DNA from: Spirochaetota bacterium
GTDB taxonomy: Bacteria > Spirochaetota > UBA4802 > UBA5368
Assembly: GCA_017998475.1 (NCBI GenBank)
Contig: JAGODA010000140.1
Location: forward strand, 1 to 8,302
Reading direction: 5' to 3'
DNA: 8,302 nt
Under the pieces are notes generated by a model. The model was not told the DNA's origin. It did no database searches and saw only the letters and a list, made by a program, of their open reading frames with translations. This document shows, piece by piece, positions 1 through 7,088 of the stretch (within the stretch, counting starts at the first letter, position 1; each line of letters starts with the position of its first letter). Made by a program: the position numbers and the translations under genes.

Positions 1-2
1 AC

Positions 3-644
3 GCGGCGGGGGGCGCACTCGAGTGTGTGGCCGCGGTGACGGACCACTGGATCAACCGGTACGGAATATACTTTCCCACCTACCCGGAGTTCGAGTTTAT
101 CGCCTGGAGCGAGGCGTCCCTCTATCTCACGCTGGGACTGCTGGTGCGCCTGCTCGTAAAAAGCGAGCTCGCGCTCCGCGCCCTGCGCCGGGAGCGCCTC
201 GAGCGCGAGATGAAGGAGGAAAAGGTTTTGGCGCGTGTTTCGGCGGCGTCCGGGAGGGGCGTCCGTCCGCCCGCGGAAGAGGAGGGCCGGAAGGCGCCCG
301 CTTCTTTCTCCGGCAGGGCCCGGCGAGCGGCGGTCCCCGCGCGCGCGGTGGAGCCGGATGTGGACATGGCGAAGGCCATTCCAATTGATTCGCAGTCGTC
401 GAAGCTCGCCTTCGTTATCGAGATGGCCATACAGCGCGGGCACTGGGTTGCGTTCGAATACGAGGACAGGCGGTTCAACTCCACACGGCGCTGGGTGAGG
501 CCGATTCGCGTTCTGTCGTACCGCGGGGAGGTGTATATGACGGGCTTCTGCCGTCTCCGCGGGGAGGAGCGCACGTTCCGGATATCGCGCATGAGCGCGG
601 TGCTGGTGGTTCCGGACCGCAGACCGGAGAGCAGAGGCGCCTGA
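3..644 (+). CDS. WYL-domain protein, 5' end probably outside the window
   Basis: The reading frame is open to the left edge. A GTG at 27 would give 205 residues, but it has no Shine-Dalgarno site before it, so the true start is probably upstream. Numbering from that GTG, residues about 22-45 are hydrophobic (ending LTLGLLVRLLV) and could be a membrane or buried helix. Residues 46-70 are a charged, probably coiled helix rich in R, E and L. Residues 71-120 are an Ala/Arg/Pro-rich linker. Residues about 126-196 match a WYL domain: an AIQRGHWVAFEYED start, R-x-V-x-P (WVRPIRV), a GEVYMTGFC strand and the closing RTFRISRM. WYL domains bind nucleotide-type or nucleic-acid ligands and usually sit behind a DNA-binding helix-turn-helix. 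No such motif is visible in the part seen here, so the DNA-binding part may lie upstream or be absent. Function is not known; the WYL call is fairly sure. Confidence 0.72.
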   Translation, partial: AAGGALECVAAVTDHWINRYGIYFPTYPEFEFIAWSEASLYLTLGLLVRLLVKSELALRALRRERLEREMKEEKVLARVSAASGRGVRPPAEEEGRKAPASFSGRARRAAVPARAVEPDVDMAKAIPIDSQSSKLAFVIEMAIQRGHWVAFEYEDRRFNSTRRWVRPIRVLSYRGEVYMTGFCRLRGEERTFRISRMSAVLVVPDRRPESRGA

Positions 645-665
645 GGTATACGCTGAGGATGCAAG

Positions 666-688
666 CGTCCCCGTATATATGGGGAACG
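666..688 (+). promoter_or_regulatory. Inverted repeat or hairpin in the leader of the SHOCT gene
   Basis: TCCCC at 668-672 and GGGGA at 681-685 are complementary around an 8-base AT-rich loop (GTATATAT); outer CG pairs extend the stem with one bulged A. If transcribed, the right arm holds the GGGGAA that could serve as a ribosome site for the ATG at 692, so folding would hide it. As DNA it could instead be an operator around a TATATA -10-like core, but no convincing -35 box lies at the proper spacing. Seen directly as sequence; its role is inferred. Confidence 0.35.
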
Positions 689-721
689 GTGATGAATAAC
701 AATAATAATTCGGAGGATGAT

Positions 722-1024
722 ATGGGAGCTCTGGCTGGTTTCGGCATGTTCGTGTGGGTGATTGCCGTGGTGTTGGGCGTATATCTTCTCATTATGCTGC
801 TGTTGCTGCCGCATTACGTACGACAGATCCGGAATGAATTGAGGCTTATTTCCAGACTGCTGGGCGGCGACACGGTCGCTGCTCAATCGTTCGACGGTCT
901 TACTCCGGAGCAGATAGTGAGCGGCGACGGCGACCGTTTTAAAAAGGTCCGAGCCCTCGCGGACCTTCGGGATGCCGGACGGATTACGACCGAGCAATTC
1001 GAGGACTACAAGGCGAAGCTGTAA
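722..1024 (+). CDS. Small single-pass membrane protein with C-terminal SHOCT domain
   Basis: The ATG at 722 follows GGAGG (712-716) by 5 bases, giving 100 residues. In-frame ATGs at 692 (GGGGAA at 681-686) and 659 are alternatives; the 692 start would add an Asn-rich stretch ahead of the membrane helix. Residues about 5-30 form one long hydrophobic helix. Basic and helical residues 31-48 (HYVRQIRNELRLISRLL) follow, then a linker. Residues 72-100 (FKKVRALADLRDAGRITTEQFEDYKAKL region) fit the SHOCT pattern: a helix, a D-x-G-x-I-T turn and a helix ending at the C-terminus. SHOCT domains are short C-terminal modules, often on membrane proteins, and are thought to mediate oligomerisation or contacts. 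The gene lies 77 bp after the WYL gene and could share its transcript. Its last 41 bases overlap the 3' end of the opposing SDR gene. Precise function is unknown. Confidence 0.75.
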   Translation: MGALAGFGMFVWVIAVVLGVYLLIMLLLLPHYVRQIRNELRLISRLLGGDTVAAQSFDGLTPEQIVSGDGDRFKKVRALADLRDAGRITTEQFEDYKAKL

Positions 1025-1994
1025 TATCGGTCGTCGTCCGGGAGGGCCGCGCGGTGCGTCGCGCGCCGTTATCTCCGCGCTGCAGGCGCCTGACAATCCG
1101 CTCGGATTCCTCCCACAGCCGCCGCGCGAGCTCGGGGTCCCTCGCCCGCGCGGAAGGCCTGGCGATGTTGCAGTCGGCGAAGTATTCGCCGCTGACGGCG
1201 GCCGTGTCGGGATGGGCCGCCACGTAGACATGCGTCGCCGCGCCCTGCGCGATCGTTTTCAGGAAGAGGGGTCCCATCGCCGCGAAGATGGTTTGTAAAC
1301 CGCTCCACATGTGCCGCCCGAGGTTTGTCTTGATAACGCCGGGGTGGAGTGAGTTCGCCACGCGCGCGCCGGGTTTGAGGCGCCGGGCGAGTTCGAGCGC
1401 GAACAGAGCGTTGGCGAGTTTCGACTGGCCGTAGGCCTTCCAGGCGCCGTATCCTTTGCGCCCGTCGAGGTTGTCGAACTCGATCCCCGCGCGCGGCGCC
1501 GCCATGTGGGCGGAGCTGCTCACCATCACCACCCGGCCGTTTTTCGCCAGACCGTCCAGAAGCCCCGTTACCAGCATGAAGTGCCCGATATGGTTTGTGA
1601 AAAACTGCGCTTCGTATCCGTGTATCAGGGTTAAACGCGGCAGCGCCATGATGCCCGCGTTGCATATGATCGCGTCGAGCGGGCCCGTTTTTTTCACCGC
1701 GGCAACGCAGGCGCGAACCGACGAGGGCTCGGCCAGCTCGCACGCGGCGGGCGCGGTGTCCCCCTTCACCGAGGCGCATGCCGCCGCGGCAGTCTCCAGG
1801 GAACGCGCCGTACCGATTACCGCGGCGCCCCTCGAGGCGAGCACGCGCATGGTCTCGTAGCCGAGCCCCGAATTGCATCCGGTGATGAGATAGCGTTTTC
1901 CCTTCAAATTCAGACCCGCCGCGACCGTCTCGGCGCTTGATCCGTAGCCGAAGCCCGACGGGCCTCTTCCCTTGAGCAGCGCGATAAGGGACAT
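984..1994 (-). CDS. Short-chain dehydrogenase/reductase, retinol dehydrogenase-like
   Basis: This 336-residue protein is a classical SDR oxidoreductase that would transfer hydride between NAD(P) and a carbonyl/alcohol pair; the substrate cannot be told. The Rossmann cofactor motif TGCNSGLG is at 38-45 and the NAG motif is at 112-114. The catalytic Ser lies in VSSSAH (about S160) and the YxxxK pair is Y188/K192 in AYGQSK. The SxAH, AYGQSKLAN and LHPGVIKTNL elements resemble the retinol dehydrogenase/WWOX-like branch. The start is supported by GGAGGTGA (2008-2001) 6 bases before ATG 1994. A promoter candidate lies just upstream. The family pattern ends near residue 305; the last 30 or so residues are Arg/Thr/Ser-rich and lie partly where the gene overlaps the opposing SHOCT gene, which suggests read-through into a later stop. 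No signal peptide is evident. The protein has no clear link to its neighbours. Confidence 0.9.
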   Translation of the reverse strand: MSLIALLKGRGPSGFGYGSSAETVAAGLNLKGKRYLITGCNSGLGYETMRVLASRGAAVIGTARSLETAAAACASVKGDTAPAACELAEPSSVRACVAAVKKTGPLDAIICNAGIMALPRLTLIHGYEAQFFTNHIGHFMLVTGLLDGLAKNGRVVMVSSSAHMAAPRAGIEFDNLDGRKGYGAWKAYGQSKLANALFALELARRLKPGARVANSLHPGVIKTNLGRHMWSGLQTIFAAMGPLFLKTIAQGAATHVYVAAHPDTAAVSGEYFADCNIARPSARARDPELARRLWEESERIVRRLQRGDNGARRTARPSRTTTDITASPCSPRIARS

Positions 1995-2045
1995 GTGCGC
2001 TCACCTCCGTGATCGTGTCGTTAACGCGTACCATACTGTGCCGGA

Positions 2046-2073
2046 AGTATATCCGGTTCCGCGCGAACAGCAA
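2046..2073 (-). promoter_or_regulatory. Candidate sigma-70 promoter of the SDR gene
   Basis: On the minus strand a TATACT box (complement of 2046-2051) matches the -10 consensus at five of six positions. A weaker TTGCTG -35 candidate (complement of 2068-2073) lies 16 bases upstream. Transcription would begin near 2039, leaving a leader of about 45 bases before the SDR start. The -10 box is exactly the loop of an inverted repeat, CCGGA/TCCGG (2041-2045 and 2052-2056), so a repressor could bind over it. The -35 box begins just after the end of the Dna2-like gene, and no U-rich terminator hairpin was seen between the two genes. Confidence 0.42.
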
Positions 2074-2079
2074 AGGCTT

Positions 2080-5000
2080 TTACAGGGAATGATTGAGCGT
2101 GTCCGGACCCAGATAGCCGCCGAGCCTGTGGACGTGCTCCAGCAGTTTTTTATACTGCGGCGCCTTTTCGAGCACCCCGGGGCAGCCCACAAGCACCAGG
2201 TGCTCGCGGGCGCGGGTGAGGGTGACGTTGAGCTTCCGGTCCACCGTGCCGTCGGGGGAGAGCGACTGCGCCTGTTCGATGCGTCCCGGGTGGTTGAGGG
2301 CGAACGACACCACGATGATGTCGCGCTGGCTCCCCTGGAAGCGCTCGACCGTGTCCACGGTGACGAGCGCGTCGAGATCGAGCGGGGAGTCGATCTCGGC
2401 GATCTCCCTTCGTATTTCGCCTATCTGGGCGCGGAAGGGGGTGATGACGCCGAGCGACCTGGCCGAAAAATCGCCGCCGAGTACGCGAAGCGCGCATTCG
2501 ACGATCCGCCGAACCGCGCGCGCCTCTCCCTTATGGGTGCGCGTTCCCGATTCCGCCGTGGATGGAAGGAAGACCACGCGCGCGGAGCCGAGCGCGCGCT
2601 CGAGCCCGTCGGTCGAGGCGGGATCGAACATCCCCCGCGCGGCCGTCTGCCGTTCGAGCGCCTCCATGAGCCTTTCGCCGTAGTACTCGCGGTTTGAGAA
2701 GGCGGCGATGTCGCGGTGCATGCGTCCCTGGGTGACGAGCATGCCGTGCGCCTCGCTCCAGCCCTTCGCCGCGGCGTTGGCGAGCAGGCGTTCGAAGAGC
2801 GAGCCCGCAAGCGAGGCGAGCCCGGCCTTCCGGAGGCCGTCGTCTTCCACCGCGCAGTGGGCCGCGGGCTGGGTCACCACGGCCGGCAGCTGTTTCTCGT
2901 CGCCGACGAGGATGAAGCGCTCGAAGCGCGCGAGCAGTCCCGCCAGGGCCGGCTCGGTGAGCTGGGAGGCCTCGTCCACAATGAGCGTGCGGAAGCGCTT
3001 TATCCGGAAGACCGCGGGCGAGCGGTGCGCCGTGGACGCCGTCGAGACGAAGACGCGCGCGGCGCGCAGGCGTTCGTACAGCTCCGCGGGGCCCGTCGTT
3101 TCCCCGGACTGTCGCGAGTTGTCCGCGCCGCGGCCGAGCCTGAAAAAAGGAACCGGGGCCGCGGCGAGTGTGTCGCAGATTTCGTCCACCGCCCGGTTGG
3201 TGAAGGCGATCACCATGAGGTTCTCGTCCGTGCCGCGGTACAGGTGACGCACGATCTCTTTCAGCGCGATCGAGGTCTTGCCGGTGCCCGGCGGGCCCTG
3301 GAGGAGGTAATAGTCGCGCGCTGAGAGGGCGCGCGTCAGGGCGTCCTCCACCGCGGGGTCGTTCCCGGCGTAGTCGAGCGGCACGGGGCAGGTCTCGTCG
3401 AAGCGCGGCCGTGTGAGGCCCATAATGAGCGCGCGCCTGTCCGCCGGCGCGGAGAGGAAGGCGTAGAGCGAGCGGTAGAGGTCGTTGAAGCCGGATTCCA
3501 TAAGGTCGCGCTCGAGCGACCAGAAGGGGAACTGTTTGAAATAGCGCCGGTCGGCGTGCCTGTTGCGGAGCGCGATCGTCACGCTGTCGGATGAAATGGC
3601 GCGTACCACCCCCTTCAGCACGGTCCTTTCCCAGGGCCGCGACTCTCCAAGCTTTTCGACCGGATACAGAAGACAGATATCGCCCTCGCGGAACCCGGTT
3701 TCCCTGTCGCTCAGAAGGTTGCGCCTGAAGACGAGGTGGAAGCGCCCGAAATCGCTGGCCTTTACGTCGATTTCGAGATAATGCAGTATCGAATAGGACT
3801 GCTGTTTCTGGTCCACGCCGGCGTTCCACAGCGCCGCGTGCCCCGAGGCGGCGCCCCGGTCCGCGGAGCCCAGCTTTGCCGTCCACTGCTCGCGCGCGAC
3901 GAAGGAAACGAAAGCGAAAAACCAGGCGCGCTCCAGCGGGGAGGCCGAGTCGAGCGTACGGCGGAACTCCCCGGCCCATTCCATAACAAAGGGAGCCGCC
4001 CCCCTGAAAGCGTCCGGAACGATTGAGTCCAGCACGGAGGCGTCGCCGGAGGCCAGCCTTCGCTCCAGGGCCACCACGCGGTTGCGCGCCATGAGAACGT
4101 TCTGGCGAGCGGTCGTCCCGCTTTCCACGCGGCGCAGCGGCGTTCCGCCGCCGGAGTCGGAACAGTAGAGGATGCATCCCGTACCCTCGCGCTCGGGGAA
4201 GGTGGAGTCGAGCATGAGCTCGTAACACAGGGCCTGCGCCTCGTCGTTCTTCCAGGGGCCGCTCGAGCCGGGCGCCTTCCCCGATTTGAGCTCTATGACG
4301 TCCCTGCGCGCGCCGCCGTGTTCCAGCAGAAGGTCCAGGCGGCCCTGCAGACCCCAGCGCGGCGATATGAAGCTTGGCTCTATGTGGACCGCCGGCGCGC
4401 GGAAATCGGCCAGGCACTTTTTTAAAATACCGTGGTGGGCCCTTGCCGCCTGGGCGAGCGTTTCTACGACCGAGGCGTCGGGGCCGGCGTCGCCGTGCAT
4501 GAGGGCGGCAATGTCCATGGCGCACTCGGAAAGCGCTTCGGCGAACAGCCTCTCGAAGGGGGCCTTCCCGTCGGCGACCAGGCCGTCCAGCAGGATGTTG
4601 GCTATGGTCCCCCGCACGATCGGAAGCTGGATTTCGTACGGTTTGAAACGGTTCAGCATATGCAGAAGCGGGTTTGTTCCGTTGTGCGCAAAACAGGCGG
4701 CCACCGCCGTGGCGTCGACCAGGTAGTCGGGTTCGAGCACGACCATGGAGTTGCGGCCGGTGGTGTACAGGCGTTCCTGGTTCGGGCGTTTCTCGATGTC
4801 GAACAGGTGCACGGTCGCGCCGACCCATGCCAGATCGGCCATGTCGCCCATCTTAAGCCCCGGGGCGGTGCCGTCGTAGTCCCAGAAGGAGACGCCAAGG
4901 CCGTCGCCGTCGACGTCGGAGCAGGCGAGAAAGCTCTCGGCCTGCTTTCCGTCGTTCTTCGCGCGCTTCAGGGAGCGCACCGCCGCGCGCAGAAACGGAA

Positions 5001-5436
5001 CGCGCTCCCTGGGCGCCGCCTCCTTTCCCTTCATGGTGAGATTGGCGACCGGACGATAGCGCGCGGCGAGCGCTTCGGGCGGTTCGACCGTCGAGAAGCG
5101 CTCGATCGCGCCGCACAGGGTCTTCAGACACACAAGGTATTTCTCCTCGTCCGGAACCGGGTGTTCGGGGTGGTGGAATAGATTGGTATAGGAGCGCAGT
5201 GCGACGAGTTCCTTCTGGAAGTCTTTTGATACGGAATATGTGTCGAAGATGAAATACATGCGGCCGGCGTTGTCGGAGGCCAGGCACAGGCGCTCATCGC
5301 GCGTGAGGTTCAGAAAGAGCTCCTCCAGCAGTACGCGAAACCGGTCCAGCTTGAGGGGGATGTCGTACGATGCGGCGTCGATCTCGCCGGCCTGGCCGTA
5401 GAGCAGGTCGGCGGTTTCGGCCGGAATTTTCTTCAT
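2080..5436 (-). CDS. Dna2-like protein: RecB/Cas4-type nuclease fused to SF1 helicase
   Basis: An 1118-residue protein with two enzymatic parts. Residues 1-230 are an N-terminal region I do not recognise. Residues about 235-410 resemble the Dna2/Cas4 nuclease: a YLVDATAVAACF start, GTIAN at 276-280, GRLD with D368, IELK with E382 and K384, and Q-x3-Y at Q401/Y405. These are the PD-(D/E)XK metal ligands and the RecB-family QxxxY. Residues about 695-1090 are a full SF1 Upf1/Dna2-type (COG1112-like) helicase: Walker A GPPGTGKT (714-721), AFTNRAVDE, DEASQ (821-825), VGDEKQLP (844-851), GRMHRDI (904-910), VDTVERFQGSQ (1027-1037) and VTLTRARE (1071-1078). It should unwind and cut nucleic acid using ATP. 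The Cys-x2-Cys iron-sulphur motif usual after Cas4/Dna2 cores is not seen, and Asn280 stands where the family usually has His. Start choice: ATG 5436 has AAAGGG 7 bases upstream and leaves 43 bp after the CARF-like/CHAT gene; an ATG at 5616 would overlap that gene by 137 bp. Probably co-transcribed with it. Confidence 0.88.
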   Translation of the reverse strand: MKKIPAETADLLYGQAGEIDAASYDIPLKLDRFRVLLEELFLNLTRDERLCLASDNAGRMYFIFDTYSVSKDFQKELVALRSYTNLFHHPEHPVPDEEKYLVCLKTLCGAIERFSTVEPPEALAARYRPVANLTMKGKEAAPRERVPFLRAAVRSLKRAKNDGKQAESFLACSDVDGDGLGVSFWDYDGTAPGLKMGDMADLAWVGATVHLFDIEKRPNQERLYTTGRNSMVVLEPDYLVDATAVAACFAHNGTNPLLHMLNRFKPYEIQLPIVRGTIANILLDGLVADGKAPFERLFAEALSECAMDIAALMHGDAGPDASVVETLAQAARAHHGILKKCLADFRAPAVHIEPSFISPRWGLQGRLDLLLEHGGARRDVIELKSGKAPGSSGPWKNDEAQALCYELMLDSTFPEREGTGCILYCSDSGGGTPLRRVESGTTARQNVLMARNRVVALERRLASGDASVLDSIVPDAFRGAAPFVMEWAGEFRRTLDSASPLERAWFFAFVSFVAREQWTAKLGSADRGAASGHAALWNAGVDQKQQSYSILHYLEIDVKASDFGRFHLVFRRNLLSDRETGFREGDICLLYPVEKLGESRPWERTVLKGVVRAISSDSVTIALRNRHADRRYFKQFPFWSLERDLMESGFNDLYRSLYAFLSAPADRRALIMGLTRPRFDETCPVPLDYAGNDPAVEDALTRALSARDYYLLQGPPGTGKTSIALKEIVRHLYRGTDENLMVIAFTNRAVDEICDTLAAAPVPFFRLGRGADNSRQSGETTGPAELYERLRAARVFVSTASTAHRSPAVFRIKRFRTLIVDEASQLTEPALAGLLARFERFILVGDEKQLPAVVTQPAAHCAVEDDGLRKAGLASLAGSLFERLLANAAAKGWSEAHGMLVTQGRMHRDIAAFSNREYYGERLMEALERQTAARGMFDPASTDGLERALGSARVVFLPSTAESGTRTHKGEARAVRRIVECALRVLGGDFSARSLGVITPFRAQIGEIRREIAEIDSPLDLDALVTVDTVERFQGSQRDIIVVSFALNHPGRIEQAQSLSPDGTVDRKLNVTLTRAREHLVLVGCPGVLEKAPQYKKLLEHVHRLGGYLGPDTLNHSL

Positions 5437-5443
5437 GGCTGTG

Positions 5444-5455
5444 CCCTTTCTGTTT
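5444..5455 (-). promoter_or_regulatory. Ribosome-binding leader of the Dna2-like gene, shared with the CARF-like/CHAT gene
   Basis: Read on the minus strand the leader contains AAACAGAAAGG, of which AAAGGG lies 7 bases before ATG 5436. The same 11 bases occur in the leader of the upstream gene of the pair (7092-7102). It fixes the start of the nuclease-helicase downstream of the preceding stop codon. Confidence 0.5.
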
Positions 5456-5479
5456 TTCCGAAAGCGCGCCCGCGCGGGG

Positions 5480-7081
5480 TCACTTTCCGTAATACACGTA
5501 ATTGTACAGCGATATGTCGCGTTCGCCGAAGCGCTCCTCAAGCGTCCGGAGCGCGCGGGCAAAGGCCCGCGCCGTGGGCGTTTGCCGGGCGGGCGCGGTG
5601 CCGGTAAGGCCTTCAAGAAACACGCGGCTCCGCTCGAGCTCCAAAAACCAGCGCGTGCCTATGTACGCGCGCGCCCCGACGCGAATCGCGCCGCGAGCGA
5701 AGGAATGTGACGCGAAGGGCATGGAGCGCGCGCTGTGGCAGGAATTGGATATTATGAGGTCCGGGGGCGCGGCCTCCAGACAGCGCAGGTCGGAGCAGTT
5801 GAATATCTCGCCGTTCTCGCAGCGCCATCCCGTGTTCTCATCGGCGGGGCCGTATTCGGAGTGGCCGAAATAGAGCACGGTGTCGTAGCGCCGCGCCCCG
5901 AGTTCTTTAATGAGCGCCCCGCGCGATTCGGCCCGCACTCCGCGCGCCTTAAGGCCGAAACGCGCGGCAAGCTCGCCCGGCAGCGCGGCGATTTCGTCGA
6001 AACGCGGGAGCCCCTCGCCTGAGCCGCGTATAACGAGAAGTCCCTGTTTGGCGGGCGCGCCCGGACCCGGGCGCCGGTAGTCCATGGTGAGGTTGAACAT
6101 GCGCGCCACGGGAAGCGGGGTGCCGTACAGCCGGTTGAACGCGAGCTCCCAGGGGATGCCGGCAAGCTCCGTGTCCAGATGCAGGCGCAGGCCGTCGCGC
6201 GCCTCGCGTATGCGCTCGTCCAGTCCCGGCGGCATGAGCATGGAGCGCACAAGGCCGGCAAGCTCGTCGAGCTCGCGCCCGGAGTCGTCGCCGCGCAGAA
6301 TGTTCGCGTTGATCCGTTCGTACAGGGAGTCGATTTCCTCCCGCACCGTCCCGACGATCGAATCGCTGAGCCCCTTCAACGTGAACCTGTAGGGGGTGCC
6401 GTATTCGTCATAATTGAAAACGACCTCGCCGGGGGTAAGCGATACGGTAAGGCGCGGCACCGCCTCCATGCGTATGGAGGTGGGGCCCTCGCGGTCCGGG
6501 GAGTGGATGTAGATCGACTCGCTTCCGGGCTCGGGGAAGTCCGAGTCGGGTATATACGACTCGCTGTCTATATAGCACAGGTCGAGGCCCAGCTCGCGCG
6601 CGATGAGCCCGAGCTGCACCGAAAGGATCTTCTTGCCGCCGGTGATGTCGCACAGCGTGTAGCCGCTCCGGGGGACGGCGAGCTCCTCGCGAATGACCGC
6701 GTAGTTCGCGTCGTGATCGGCGGAGGAAAGCTCGATGGTCCTTATTCCGTCGCGCGGTATTGAGGCGTCGAGCGCGGGAAGCACCTTTTCGCGCAGAAGT
6801 GTGCCGTGGCGCGGGGGATGGAACAGCACGAGCTCCCGCGGCGAAAGGGCGTTGGCCACTATGAGCGAGGGAATGGGATTGTGCCCCAGCGCGAGCGCCA
6901 GACGGGCGTACCGGGGTATAAGCCCGGAGCGGACCTTCTCTTCAAGCTGTTCCCGGAGGATTCCTGTTATGCGCGGACGGACCTCGTCGAAATACAGCCT
7001 GAAGCGCTCCTTGCGTTTCGCGGCCTTCAGGCGCCCTGTGAGTTCCGGATCGACGGCGTGCGCCGGCCTCTGCTCGATCAA
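5480..7081 (-). CDS. CARF-like sensor fused to CHAT caspase-like protease
   Basis: A 533-residue soluble protein. Residues 1-57 are a charged helical lead-in. Residues about 58-195 look like a CARF domain of the Card1/Can2 (DUF1887-like) kind: LALALGHNPIPSLIVANAL, then SPRELVLFHPP, then CDITGGKKILSVQLGLIARELG (TGGKK at 147-151; family usual TGGTK) and LCYIDSE. Such domains bind cyclic oligoadenylates in type III CRISPR signalling. Residues about 210-335 are the usual region before a CHAT domain, with LAGIPWELAFN at 307-316. Residues about 345-533 are the CHAT protease: catalytic His407 in YFGHSEYG and Cys448 in SNSCHSA, then GARAYIGTRW. The start is TTG 7081, with AAAGGAAG 7 bases upstream; no nearby ATG has as good a site. 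The Dna2-like gene follows after 43 bp, and an ECF sigma/anti-sigma pair is divergent. The CHAT part is very likely. The CARF part is inferred from pattern alone and could be another Rossmann-like sensor. Confidence 0.82.
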   Translation of the reverse strand: MIEQRPAHAVDPELTGRLKAAKRKERFRLYFDEVRPRITGILREQLEEKVRSGLIPRYARLALALGHNPIPSLIVANALSPRELVLFHPPRHGTLLREKVLPALDASIPRDGIRTIELSSADHDANYAVIREELAVPRSGYTLCDITGGKKILSVQLGLIARELGLDLCYIDSESYIPDSDFPEPGSESIYIHSPDREGPTSIRMEAVPRLTVSLTPGEVVFNYDEYGTPYRFTLKGLSDSIVGTVREEIDSLYERINANILRGDDSGRELDELAGLVRSMLMPPGLDERIREARDGLRLHLDTELAGIPWELAFNRLYGTPLPVARMFNLTMDYRRPGPGAPAKQGLLVIRGSGEGLPRFDEIAALPGELAARFGLKARGVRAESRGALIKELGARRYDTVLYFGHSEYGPADENTGWRCENGEIFNCSDLRCLEAAPPDLIISNSCHSARSMPFASHSFARGAIRVGARAYIGTRWFLELERSRVFLEGLTGTAPARQTPTARAFARALRTLEERFGERDISLYNYVYYGK

Positions 7082-7088
7082 TAGGGTG

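Noticed and set aside
122..1231. Open frame of 369 codons on the minus strand, and a 334-codon minus frame at 1069-2073
   Set aside because: Both are antisense or out-of-frame to genes with clear domains (WYL, SHOCT, SDR) and encode no recognisable motif.
2531..4828. Open frame of 765 codons on the minus strand
   Set aside because: It lies wholly inside the Dna2-like gene in another frame and its product is a low-complexity Arg/Pro/Gly-rich string, typical of a shadow frame in GC-rich coding DNA; the true frame carries all helicase motifs.
5437..5616. Upstream ATG at 5616 extending the Dna2-like protein by 60 residues
   Set aside because: It would overlap the CARF-like/CHAT gene by 137 bp, adds a basic Pro/Arg-rich stretch without family resemblance, and ATG 5436 has a well-spaced AAAGGG.
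6179..6763. Plus-strand open frame of 194 codons opposite the CARF-like/CHAT gene
   Set aside because: It is antisense to a gene with clear motifs; no ribosome site or domain supports it.
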